Assembly: GCA_038230415.1 (NCBI GenBank)
Contig: JBBRNH010000056.1
Coordinates: 1-36,761 of the forward strand
Reading direction: 5' to 3'
Source of the DNA: JBBRNH01 sp038230415
GTDB lineage: Bacteria; Bacteroidota; Bacteroidia; Cytophagales; Spirosomataceae
Length of the DNA stretch: 36,761 nucleotides
Positions 1 through 7,122 of the stretch are shown one piece after another. Both the position numbers and the translations under genes were made by a program. The first letter of the stretch is position 1. Every line of letters begins with the position of its first letter. The notes beneath the pieces were generated by a model, which saw only the letters and a list, made by a program, of their open reading frames with translations, was not told where the DNA came from and did not search any database.

Positions 1-55
1 GGCCGCGTTACTAATAAAATAGTTTTTGAACTATAATTACAGTTATACGTTTATC

Positions 56-457
56 ATGAAAAATCACCCTAATCAAAACACAGACATGGAATTACGCGAA
101 CTGACCAAAGCCGAAGAAGAAATTATGCGCGTGTTGTGGACGCTCGAAAAAGCCTTCGTTAAAGACGTGCTGGCCGAACTGCCAACGCCAAAACCAGCCT
201 ACACAACGGTATCAACCATTATCCGCATCCTCGAACGCAAGGGCTTAGTGCATTACACGGCTTTCGGCAAGACGCACGAATATTTCCCGCTCATCAGCGA
301 AGCCCAATACCGGAAATTTCAGACCGAGCAGTTGATGACTAACTACTTCGACAATTCGGTGAAAAAATTGGTGTCGTTTTTCATGGACGAAAAAAACATC
401 AGTATCGCCGAGGCCAACGAGATTATCGAACTCCTGAATAAACCCCAGCAACCATGA
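56..457 (+). CDS. BlaI/MecI/CopY-family transcriptional repressor
   Basis: Small DNA-binding repressor of the BlaI/MecI family, 133 aa. The family binds dyad operators through an N-terminal winged helix and is released when a membrane peptidase (BlaR1/MecR1) triggers cleavage. The winged helix spans roughly residues 15-85 (LTKAEEEIMRVLW, then TTVSTIIRILERKGLV and FGKTHEYFP), followed by a short helical dimerisation tail. The ATG at 56 was chosen; the ATG at 86 (MELRELTKAEEE), which fits the usual family N-terminus, is equally possible, and no Shine-Dalgarno sequence decides. A near match to the Bacteroidota -7 box (TAGTTTTTG) lies at 20-28. The stop overlaps the next start by 4 bp (ATGA), so it is translationally coupled to the M56 peptidase. 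Family assignment is firm; the target operon is unknown. Confidence 0.9.
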   Translation: MKNHPNQNTDMELRELTKAEEEIMRVLWTLEKAFVKDVLAELPTPKPAYTTVSTIIRILERKGLVHYTAFGKTHEYFPLISEAQYRKFQTEQLMTNYFDNSVKKLVSFFMDEKNISIAEANEIIELLNKPQQP

Positions 458-2322
458 CCCTCGCCGATTACCTCCTCCGCGCCAACGTCTGTTTGGCCGG
501 GCTGTTTGGCCTGTATTGGCTGCTCTTTCGGCGGCACACGTTTTTTGCCCTAAACCGGGCCTATCTGCTGCTGACGTTGCTGGCTGCTGCCCTGCTGCCA
601 CTGATCGAACTGCCCACCGAAACCGTTGAGACGATAAATCTGCCAACGGTTTATCTGCCAACGGTGGCAGCCGCCATAGTTCAAACGCCCGATTTTTCGC
701 TGACCGACGCGGCTTTGTGGGGCTACGGGCTGGGCGTGGCGGTGTGCGCGGGTTGGTTGTTACTGGGCTTGTGGCGCGTAATCCGGCTGGTTGCATTGGG
801 CGAGCGCGTGGCCTATCCTGACTATACGTTGGTGCTGGTTAATGATAATCGGCTATCGCCGTTTTCGTTTTTCCGGTACTTAGTCATCAACCGCGCCGAT
901 TATGAGCAATCAAGCGAGACAGTACTAAACCAATCGGTTGAAGATGGGTTGATTAGCAACCCGATTTTTCGGCACGAATTAGTGCATATCCGGCAGTGGC
1001 ACAGCGTAGATGTGCTGCTGGCCGAGGTTGTGAAGTGCCTGTGCTGGTGCAATCCGGTGGCGTGGTGGCTACCCCGTGCGTTGCAGCAAACCCACGAATT
1101 TCTGGCCGACCAATCGGCCACCGATGCCAGTTTGCCCCCCGCCGACTACGCCCGGTTTCTGGTCAGCTACGCACTCGGTGCGAAACCCGGCGAGACGCAA
1201 ACGCTGCTCATTACCAACGCCTTCGCTGAATTTTCACAACTCAAGCACCGGATTATCATGTTAAAAACCAACCCAACCAACCGCCGGGCCATCTGGCTCT
1301 ACGCCCTGGCCCTGCCCGTTGTGGCCCTCCTGACGAGTTTGGTTGCCGACCGCTACCCGGTTCCGGCTTTCGATGCTGCTGCGCAGGGAAAACTCATCAC
1401 GGTTAGCGGTCTTGTGACGGATGCAAACAACGGCCCTTTACCCGGCGCAGCAGTCATGGTAAGAGCGGGTTCAAGTCTTACGACCACCAATTCAAAGGGT
1501 TATTTCAAACTAACTGGTGTACCAATAAAGGCATCTATTGAAGTGAGTTTTGTGGGATTCAAGACGCAGTTACTAACCATCGGTGGTAAAGAAACGACTT
1601 TAATAGTGCGGCTTCAACGAGACCCCAAAATGCTGGATGAATTGGTTGTATTTGGCTATCCAGCTTCTCCCCAATTGCAGATTGCTACGCTCTCACCGCC
1701 GAATAGTGTCACGCAAAACGACGAAATTTTTACCGTTGTGGAGCAGCAACCCGAATTTCCGGGCGGCATGAGCGCATTGGGGCAGTATATGAGCAAAAAC
1801 ATCCGCTATCCGGCAGCCGCGCAACGCGCTAACGTGTCGGGCCGGGTATTTGTACAGTTTGTTGTCTCAAAAACGGGTGAGATTCAGGAGCCGCGCATCC
1901 TGAAAGGCATTGGCTTTGGCTGTGACGAAGAAGCGTTGCGTATCATGAACGAAATGCCGCGCTGGAGACCGGGCAAACAAAACGGCAGGCCGGTGGCGGT
2001 GATGTTCAGCCTGCCTATTCAGTTTGCGCTGGATTTAGGCACGAAACGAGCTGTTGCCGGTTCGATGCCTGCGGTTCCGTCGCCACCGATGCCGCCCGAC
2101 ACCAGCTCGTCGCGGGTTTGGCTGCGGGGTGTAAACTCGTTTGAGGTTGGCCGTGAACCGCTTTATTTTATTGACGGGATAGAACAGAAAAACGGCGAAG
2201 GCATTGGTAAAATTGATCAGAATACCATTGAAACAGTCAATGTGTTGAAAGGCGCGTCGGCTGCGGTTTATGGTCTCAAAGCCATCAACGGTGTCGTGTT
2301 AATCACGACGAAGAAGAAATAA
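454..2322 (+). CDS. M56 (BlaR1-like) membrane peptidase fused to TonB C-terminal and receptor-plug modules
   Basis: 622 aa integral membrane metallopeptidase, probable sensor partner of the BlaI-like repressor it overlaps by 4 bp. Hydrophobic segments occupy about residues 10-50, 85-105 and 275-295. The zinc site is visible: HELVH at 174-178 and the third ligand E215 in HEFLAD. After the last membrane segment comes a carboxypeptidase-regulatory-like beta-sandwich (about 312-395), then ELVVFGY, which resembles the motif before SusC receptors' plugs. A TonB C-terminal domain follows (about 428-524; PEFPGGMSALGQYMSKNIRYP, GRVFVQFVV). The end (about 556-622) resembles a SusC-type plug: PLYFIDGIE, then IETVNVLKGASAAVYG and NGVVLITTKK. 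M56 proteins with TonB_C are known in Bacteroidota; the plug-like tail is less usual. The ligand sensed and the role of the periplasmic modules are inference. Confidence 0.88.
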   Translation: MTLADYLLRANVCLAGLFGLYWLLFRRHTFFALNRAYLLLTLLAAALLPLIELPTETVETINLPTVYLPTVAAAIVQTPDFSLTDAALWGYGLGVAVCAGWLLLGLWRVIRLVALGERVAYPDYTLVLVNDNRLSPFSFFRYLVINRADYEQSSETVLNQSVEDGLISNPIFRHELVHIRQWHSVDVLLAEVVKCLCWCNPVAWWLPRALQQTHEFLADQSATDASLPPADYARFLVSYALGAKPGETQTLLITNAFAEFSQLKHRIIMLKTNPTNRRAIWLYALALPVVALLTSLVADRYPVPAFDAAAQGKLITVSGLVTDANNGPLPGAAVMVRAGSSLTTTNSKGYFKLTGVPIKASIEVSFVGFKTQLLTIGGKETTLIVRLQRDPKMLDELVVFGYPASPQLQIATLSPPNSVTQNDEIFTVVEQQPEFPGGMSALGQYMSKNIRYPAAAQRANVSGRVFVQFVVSKTGEIQEPRILKGIGFGCDEEALRIMNEMPRWRPGKQNGRPVAVMFSLPIQFALDLGTKRAVAGSMPAVPSPPMPPDTSSSRVWLRGVNSFEVGREPLYFIDGIEQKNGEGIGKIDQNTIETVNVLKGASAAVYGLKAINGVVLITTKKK

Positions 2323-2395
2323 AACAAGTAAACCGGGAATTTACTCCACACTAATTGTAGAGACCAAGGCACTAACAAATTGAATAAAACTGGCA

Positions 2396-2437
2396 AAACG
2401 GCCCAAAAAACGCACTGGTACGTTTTTTGGGCCGTTT
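2396..2437 (+). terminator. Perfect 17-bp stem-loop, probable bidirectional terminator
   Basis: The arms at 2396-2412 (AAACGGCCCAAAAAACG) and 2421-2437 are exact reverse complements around an 8-nt loop (CACTGGTA). The stem contains a T6 run in its right arm, but no separate U-tract follows. It lies 73 bp after the M56 gene and 34 bp before the lipoprotein gene, fitting a terminator, although a repeat hairpin is possible. Confidence 0.65.
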
Positions 2438-2471
2438 GTGGTAAGACTCAACAGAAAATAGACTCAACGTT

Positions 2472-3722
2472 ATGAAAAGAAGAACCTGGGTAGTGGCATC
2501 GCTAATAGCGGCTACCATCGGTTTGTCATCCTGCGCCACCGTAGAAGGCTGGCTCTATGGCAACGAAGCCAATAAACGTACCGTTTCGCGCACAACCGCT
2601 TCCTCATCGCAGCGCAACCGGAGCGACGATGACCGCCGTAGCAGCACCGACCGCAACCAGCCGGGCGGCTTGTTTGGCAATAGCAGGAGTAACACCAATG
2701 ACCGTGACCGCACCGACGAAGACCGCACAAGCCGGTATAACGACGACCGGAACGACTCGAACCGCGATGACCGCTCTGATCGGTACGGCATGAACTCACG
2801 GCAAAATAGCCGCACCACCGACCGCGACAATCAGCAGGATAACGACCGAAATAGCCGCTCATCATCGTCTTCGCGGGATCGGGATTACAACGACCGCAAC
2901 AATTCGCAAAACACCGACCGGAATGATTACCGGAACAATGACCGCAATAATTACTCACCATCACGCGATGACCGGGACAACAGCGATCAGGATCGCAATG
3001 GCTACCGCTCTGATAGCCGCGACATGAATGGCCGTGACGATAAATACAGCAACCGTAGCTATGACGACCGCTCGACGAATTCGCGGCAGGACAGCCGTAA
3101 CAACGACTCAGGCTATAATTCGGGAGACCGCTACGGATACAATTCAGACAATGACCGGATGAATCAGAGCAACCGGAACGTTGATAGTCGTGATAATCAA
3201 CGAAACAATTACGACAGCCGCGATAATCAGCGTCGGTACGATAGTCAGTCGAACAGCCAATCTGATGAGCGCAACAGTTCGGGCCGATATGACGACCGGC
3301 AGCAATCGAACAACCGCGACCAATACAACGGCAATCGGAACAGCCAGAATCAGGACAGCAACAGCCGGATGAGCAACGACCGGCGCGAACTCACTAACCG
3401 CCTGAATGAGCAGTTGGATAACCTGGATAAGCAAATCAACGACGCGCAAATGGAGGTGAAGGACGAAAGCCGTTCGGCCCGCAAAGACCGCGAGAAAATG
3501 GTGGACGAGTTGAAAGCCAAACGCCGGGACATGATTGACACGTATTATGATGTGCAACGCGCTGGCGAAGACAAGTGGAAAGAAACAAAGCGCAGAGCCA
3601 ACCGCATGGCCGACGATGCCGAAGAAGCCTTTGAAAAGACACAGAAGGACGTGAAAAACGCTGCCGACAAAACCAAAGACAAGGTTGAAGACGCAGTGGA
3701 CGATGCGAAGCGGAAGAATTAA
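2472..3722 (+). CDS. Lipoprotein with long Asp/Arg/Asn/Ser-rich disordered region and helical C-terminus
   Basis: 416 aa protein of unknown function. The N-terminus is a lipoprotein signal (MKRRTWVVASLIAATIGLSSC) with lipobox LSSC and Cys21 as the lipidated residue. About residues 30-300 are low-complexity sequence built almost only of D, R, N, S, Q, G and Y in dipeptides such as DR, RN and DD: a polyampholyte expected to be disordered, with near-balanced charge. The last ~110 residues change to K/D/E/A-rich helix (LNEQLDNLDKQINDAQ, then AFEKTQKDVKNAADKTKDKV), which has the look of coiled-coil or LEA/YtxH-type amphipathic helix. It stands alone between two hairpin terminators. A surface or periplasmic hydration or stress role is only a guess. 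Confidence 0.85.
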   Translation: MKRRTWVVASLIAATIGLSSCATVEGWLYGNEANKRTVSRTTASSSQRNRSDDDRRSSTDRNQPGGLFGNSRSNTNDRDRTDEDRTSRYNDDRNDSNRDDRSDRYGMNSRQNSRTTDRDNQQDNDRNSRSSSSSRDRDYNDRNNSQNTDRNDYRNNDRNNYSPSRDDRDNSDQDRNGYRSDSRDMNGRDDKYSNRSYDDRSTNSRQDSRNNDSGYNSGDRYGYNSDNDRMNQSNRNVDSRDNQRNNYDSRDNQRRYDSQSNSQSDERNSSGRYDDRQQSNNRDQYNGNRNSQNQDSNSRMSNDRRELTNRLNEQLDNLDKQINDAQMEVKDESRSARKDREKMVDELKAKRRDMIDTYYDVQRAGEDKWKETKRRANRMADDAEEAFEKTQKDVKNAADKTKDKVEDAVDDAKRKN

Positions 3723-3725
3723 GTA

Positions 3726-3745
3726 GAGACGCATACTTGCGTCTC
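3726..3745. repeat. Small palindrome GAGACGCA/TGCGTCTC
   Basis: Perfect 8-bp arms (3726-3733 and 3738-3745) around TACT, just after the lipoprotein stop. A second TTGCGTCT copy follows at about 3761-3768. A related GACGCA/TGCGTC palindrome occurs at 4492-4548, suggesting a dispersed hairpin family rather than a site private to this gene. Confidence 0.55.
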
Positions 3746-3790
3746 CGAATAGTTGCATAGTTGCGTCTTGGCAGATTGAGCATTGCCGGA

Positions 3791-3825
3791 AGCGGGGCTG
3801 GTTTTATGAACCGGCCCCGCTTTTT
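3791..3825 (+). terminator. Rho-independent terminator
   Basis: A 13-bp GC-rich stem, AGCGGGGCTGGTT (3791-3803) pairing with AACCGGCCCCGCT (3809-3821) with one G-T wobble, 5-nt loop TTATG, followed by TTTTT. It ends the transcript of the lipoprotein gene, and its tail abuts the promoter of the next gene. Confidence 0.85.
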
Positions 3826-3852
3826 GTTGTGCCGTGCGCCCGGCTTTCTGCC

Positions 3853-3860
3853 TACCTTTG
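3853..3860 (+). promoter_or_regulatory. Bacteroidota -7 box TACCTTTG directly before an ATG
   Basis: Exact match to TAnnTTTG, four bases before the ATG at 3865; TTG occurs at 3827-3829, 23 bp upstream. With usual spacing, transcription would start at or beside the start codon, giving a leaderless or nearly leaderless mRNA. Confidence 0.6.
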
Positions 3861-3864
3861 CGGC

Positions 3865-4485
3865 ATGGCATACAGCAACTTTACACTCAAAACGGTGGTC
3901 CGGGAATTTGGCCTGACCGAGCGGGTTGTTGATCTGTTTCCGGCTGATATTATGCCGATTATGCCGAGTGCGTGGCTGCTCGAAACCCTTGCTAAAGGCC
4001 GCAAGCTCCCCTTGATCAGCGAGAAAGTGCGTTCTGAAATGCTGGTGATGCCGATGCTTTTAGAACTGAAAGAACATAACCAGGATCGCTTTTCGGTGTT
4101 TTCGGGGGCGTTTCTGGACGTGGACACGCAACGTGGCCTCAACGGAGAATGTGATTTTATGCTTACCCTCACACCTGACACCGTTAGCCTGACGGGGCCG
4201 TTGTTCACGATTGTTGAAGCCAAAAAAAACGAGATTGACACGGCTTTGGGGCAGTGTGCGGCTCAACTCATTGGGGCCGAACGCTATAATCAGGCCGACG
4301 GAATTGACCTGCCCGCACTGTATGGCTGCGTAACAACCGGCACCGACTGGAAGTTTATACGCTTGACTAACAAGGCATTATCAATAGATTCGGGGCTGTA
4401 TTTTATCAACGAACCCGCCCGGCTGCTCGGAATTCTTCAGCACATCGTTGATAAATTTTTTCCGGTACTTACACCAGATGTATAG
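3865..4485 (+). CDS. Small PD-(D/E)xK nuclease-like protein of unknown role
   Basis: 206 aa cytoplasmic protein without signal or membrane segments. The ATG at 3865 (MAYSNFTLKTVVREFGL) was preferred to an upstream GTG because the -7 box at 3853-3860 would otherwise lie inside the gene. The middle has a PD-(D/E)xK-like pattern: ECD at 95-97, then IVEAKKNEID with E118 and K120, followed by a helix ALGQCAAQLIGAERYN, the arrangement seen in many restriction-endonuclease-like folds. The N-terminal half (LLELKEHNQDRFSVFSGAFLDVD) resembles hypothetical proteins of cyanobacteria and Bacteroidota as I recall them. No methyltransferase or specificity subunit is adjacent, so a complete restriction system is not supported. 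Function unknown. Confidence 0.75.
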   Translation: MAYSNFTLKTVVREFGLTERVVDLFPADIMPIMPSAWLLETLAKGRKLPLISEKVRSEMLVMPMLLELKEHNQDRFSVFSGAFLDVDTQRGLNGECDFMLTLTPDTVSLTGPLFTIVEAKKNEIDTALGQCAAQLIGAERYNQADGIDLPALYGCVTTGTDWKFIRLTNKALSIDSGLYFINEPARLLGILQHIVDKFFPVLTPDV

Positions 4486-4491
4486 ACGCAT

Positions 4492-4548
4492 GACGCAAGA
4501 CCAAAGACAGGTATGCGGTATCTCGACCGTCGTCTTTGTTCTTGCGTC
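4492..4548. repeat. 17-bp inverted repeat upstream of purM
   Basis: GACGCAAGACCAAAGAC (4492-4508) pairs with GTCTTTGTTCTTGCGTC (4532-4548) with one mismatch, leaving a 23-nt loop. A T-rich stretch follows (4549-4561). It lies 24 bp before the purM start. It could terminate the preceding gene or be a copy of the GACGCA/TGCGTC repeat also seen at 3726-3745. Confidence 0.55.
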
Positions 4549-4571
4549 TTTCATCTTTTTTCGATCTATCC

Positions 4572-5819
4572 ATGACTGACCGCTACGCACAACGGGGCGT
4601 TTCTGCCGACAAAGAAGACGTTCACGCGGCCATTGCCAACCTCGATAAGGGACTGTTTCCGAAAGCATTCTGCAAAATCGTGCCGGACACGCTGGCCGGA
4701 GACCCCGATTTTTGCACGATTATGCACGCCGACGGAGCCGGTACAAAATCGGCATTGGCGTATCTGTACTGGCGCGAAACCGGCGATCTGAGCGTTTGGC
4801 GCGGCATTGCTCAGGATGCCGTGGTAATGAATACCGACGACCTGATTTGTGTGGGTGCTACCGGCCCGATGCTCCTATCCAGCACCATTGGCCGCAATAA
4901 AAACCTGATTCCGGGTGCGGTAATCGCCGAAATCATCAATGGCACCGAAGCCGTTTTGCAGATGCTTCGTAATCATGGCATCGAGATATACGGTACCGGG
5001 GGCGAAACCGCCGATGTGGGTGATTTGGTCAGAACCGTGATTGTTGACAGCACCGTGATTGCCCGGATGCCCCGCGCCGACGTGATCTCTAACGACCGTA
5101 TTCAACCCGGCGATGTGGTGGTTGGGCTGGCTTCGTTTGGGCAGGCCACCTACGAAACCGACTACAACGGCGGCATGGGCAGCAACGGCCTGACCTCGGC
5201 CCGCCACGATGTGCTGGCCCATTACCTCGCCGACCGCTACCCCGAAAGCTACGACCCTGCTGTTGATAAGAACCTGATTTATAGTGGAAAAAAAACACTG
5301 AATGATGAAATTTCGGTTAGTGAGTCTCTTCGGTCTGTGTCTTCACAGACCGTCAACCTGTCTGAAACCATGCAGTCTGTGAAGACACAGACTGAGGAGG
5401 CAAAAATCATTTCCGTTGGCAAACTGATTCTGTCGCCAACCCGGACTTACGCGCCGGTGGCAAAGGTATTGCTGGATGAGCTGCGCCCGCAGATTCACGG
5501 CATGGTGCATTGCTCCGGCGGGGCGCAAACGAAGGTGCTGCACTTTATTGACGACCTGCACGTGATTAAAGACAACCTGTTCGGGATTCCGCCGTTGTTC
5601 CGGCTCATTCAGGCCGAGAGCAACACGAGTTGGCAGGAAATGTACAAAGTCTTTAACATGGGCCACCGCTTGGAGATTTATTTGCCGCTTGCTTTTGCCG
5701 GGCGGGTTATCGAGATTTCGGAATCGTTCGGCATTGACGCTCAGGTCATTGGCCGGGTCGAAGCCTTTGCCGGTAAGCGCGTCACGATTCGGGGCGAAAT
5801 GGGCGAGTTTGTGTATTAA
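4572..5819 (+). CDS. purM: Phosphoribosylformylglycinamidine cyclo-ligase (AIR synthase) with an in-frame insert
   Basis: Cytosolic enzyme of de novo purine synthesis: closes FGAM to AIR using ATP. 415 aa from ATG 4572 (MTDRYAQRGVSADKEDVHAA); upstream TTG codons were rejected. Conserved PurM segments are clear: HADGAGTKSALAYLYWRET, AQDAVVMNTDDLICVGAT, GGETADVGDLVRT, LILSPTRTYAPV, and VHCSGGAQTKVLHF. Bacteroidota PurM is about 390 aa as I recall; the extra length lies between YSGKKTLND and VGKLILSPTRTYAP. There, about 26 residues (SLRSVSSQTVNLSETMQSVK and following) are encoded by a double hairpin at 5330-5395 that resembles an intergenic repeat at 19354-19424. The reading frame is open through it and all flanking motifs are intact, so the enzyme is probably active with a surface loop. 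Confidence 0.92.
   Translation: MTDRYAQRGVSADKEDVHAAIANLDKGLFPKAFCKIVPDTLAGDPDFCTIMHADGAGTKSALAYLYWRETGDLSVWRGIAQDAVVMNTDDLICVGATGPMLLSSTIGRNKNLIPGAVIAEIINGTEAVLQMLRNHGIEIYGTGGETADVGDLVRTVIVDSTVIARMPRADVISNDRIQPGDVVVGLASFGQATYETDYNGGMGSNGLTSARHDVLAHYLADRYPESYDPAVDKNLIYSGKKTLNDEISVSESLRSVSSQTVNLSETMQSVKTQTEEAKIISVGKLILSPTRTYAPVAKVLLDELRPQIHGMVHCSGGAQTKVLHFIDDLHVIKDNLFGIPPLFRLIQAESNTSWQEMYKVFNMGHRLEIYLPLAFAGRVIEISESFGIDAQVIGRVEAFAGKRVTIRGEMGEFVY
5330..5395. repeat. Double-hairpin element inserted in frame in purM
   Basis: Two 22-nt hairpins that are inverted copies of each other: 5331-5352 (stem CGGTCTGTG, loop TCTT) and 5373-5394 (stem CAGTCTGTG, loop AAGA), with a 20-nt spacer. The 24-nt arms differ at 3 positions. 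The same architecture (22-nt hairpin, TCTT loop, 21-nt spacer, AAGA loop) occurs at 19357-19421. Confidence 0.8.
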
Positions 5820-5820
5820 T

Positions 5821-5910
5821 GTCTGCCACCGCCCCTCGGGTGTGGCGTAGTTCCGGTTAGAAAATACATCTCTATTTTTGCCACGCCACAGCCAAGGGGC
5901 GGTGGCAGAC
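5821..5910. repeat. 28-bp near-perfect inverted repeat between purM and the secreted protein gene
   Basis: The left arm at 5821-5848 begins GTCTGCCACCGCCCCT and the right arm 5883-5910 is its reverse complement with 2 mismatches; the spacer is 34 bp. The left arm starts one base after the purM stop, so it could terminate purM. A TATTTTTG -7 box lies in the spacer. The size and shape suggest a small dispersed or MITE-like element; no second copy is in the window. Confidence 0.7.
5873..5880 (+). promoter_or_regulatory. Candidate -7 box TATTTTTG inside the inverted-repeat loop
   Basis: Exact TAnnTTTG match, 67 bp before the start of the secreted protein gene at 5948. No clear TTG lies at the right distance upstream, so this is a candidate only. 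Confidence 0.4.
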
Positions 5911-5947
5911 ACACCTATCTCAAACGGAGTCATCAAAAATTCACCAA

Positions 5948-7117
5948 ATGCGCTACTCACTGCTTGTTTTCTTGTGGATTGGACTGAGTGGGCTGGTGTG
6001 GGGGCAGAACCTGAATTTCAATACCACTGCTCCGCTCTATCCTGACGGAGCTACTTCACATAATTACTCAAACATTGGCAATCCCGCCGTTGATGTTTCT
6101 ATCAATGTCAGCAGTTCAGGTTCTCAAACGTTTGGATTAGGAACCCCAAAACGAGCGGGGACAGGTTTGGTATTAAACGTCAATTTTGCCAGTAATTCAG
6201 ACTCAAAACAAATCGTCATAACGTTCAGCAAAGGAGTCAGTAACTTGTCTTTCAGTATTTTAGGAATAGAATACGTCGCTGGTAAAACACAGGATAAGGT
6301 AACAATCAGTGCTGACCGATACAATGTACCAGGCTTTAATCCACCATCGGCCCCGGCTAACGCTCCTTCGATAAGTCCGTCAGCTTACGCAACCGTTTCG
6401 GGAAACACTATCACGGGTAATGCCGATGACCCTGGTAGTGCCGCTTCATCGGTTTCGTTTTCGGGTTTTGTTCAGAAACTGTACATCACATACGGTAGTG
6501 GCCCGTTAGCTCCCGCAAACCCACCACAAGTGCAGGGCATCACAATTGGCCCTATTTCGTGGGCGGCTCCCCTCCCCGTCGAACTCCTGTATTTCCGCGC
6601 CCAGCCGCAGGGCAACGCCGTTGGGCTGAGTTGGGCCACCACCTGGGAACGCAACGCCGGGAAATTCACCATTCAGCGCAGCCGTGATCTTGCCGAGTTT
6701 CTGACCATTGGCGAGGTAGCGGCAACTGGCAACACCGACTCCCGTCAGACCTACGCTTTCACCGACCGTTGGCCCGATGCCGGCACGACCTATTACCGCC
6801 TGCTGCAAACCGACCGCGACGGAGCCACCCAACAGGCAAAACCCGTTGCCGTAACCCTCGACGATGACACGCCCGCGCTGGCCGTTTTAGAAAACCCCGC
6901 CAACGCCGAAAATCTATCCGTCGCCACCCGAAACCTTACCGGAGCTGCCTTCCGGCTTATCTCGCTAACGGGGCAATCAATACTACTGTCGGCTGAAAAT
7001 CAGGCTAATAACGCAACCATTTTGTGGGCAAACGGGGCAATTTCGGCAGGATTGTATTGGTTGCAGGCCATTCGGAGCGATGGCCGGACGGTGGGCGAAC
7101 GGCTGCTGATTCGGTGA
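5948..7117 (+). CDS. Secreted protein with putative type IX secretion C-terminal signal
   Basis: 389 aa. The N-terminal Sec signal (MRYSLLVFLWIGLSGLVWG, cleavage probably before QNLNFN) is followed by a beta-rich region of unknown function (about 25-200). A fibronectin-like stretch then begins PLPVELLYFRAQPQGNAVGL and includes TYYRLLQTDRDG, a segment that commonly precedes type IX sorting domains in Bacteroidota. The last ~75 residues end in ISAGLYWLQAIRSDGRTVGERLLIR, the short beta-sandwich typical of the Por-type C-terminal signal. This predicts export and surface attachment or release. No enzymatic motif is seen. It is convergent with the next gene, with only 5 bp between the stops. Confidence 0.8.
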   Translation: MRYSLLVFLWIGLSGLVWGQNLNFNTTAPLYPDGATSHNYSNIGNPAVDVSINVSSSGSQTFGLGTPKRAGTGLVLNVNFASNSDSKQIVITFSKGVSNLSFSILGIEYVAGKTQDKVTISADRYNVPGFNPPSAPANAPSISPSAYATVSGNTITGNADDPGSAASSVSFSGFVQKLYITYGSGPLAPANPPQVQGITIGPISWAAPLPVELLYFRAQPQGNAVGLSWATTWERNAGKFTIQRSRDLAEFLTIGEVAATGNTDSRQTYAFTDRWPDAGTTYYRLLQTDRDGATQQAKPVAVTLDDDTPALAVLENPANAENLSVATRNLTGAAFRLISLTGQSILLSAENQANNATILWANGAISAGLYWLQAIRSDGRTVGERLLIR

Positions 7118-7122
7118 GTTAA

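Noticed and set aside
454..2322. Suspicion that the peptidase/TonB/plug fusion is an assembly or frameshift artefact
   Set aside because: All modules lie in a single uninterrupted frame with normal linkers and the same codon character.
2555..3372. Regular GACCG-type repetition that could suggest a CRISPR-like array
   Set aside because: No fixed repeat and spacer lengths; the repetition arises from Asp-Arg-Asn codons in one open frame.
3144..3758. 204-codon hydrophobic open frame on the minus strand
   Set aside because: It is the reverse shadow of the Asp/Arg/Asn-rich lipoprotein; its Val/Ile/Leu richness follows from complementing those codons.
3865..4485. Restriction-modification or anti-phage system around the PD-(D/E)xK-like protein
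   Set aside because: No methyltransferase, helicase, sensor or toxin gene is adjacent; neighbours are a lipoprotein and purM.
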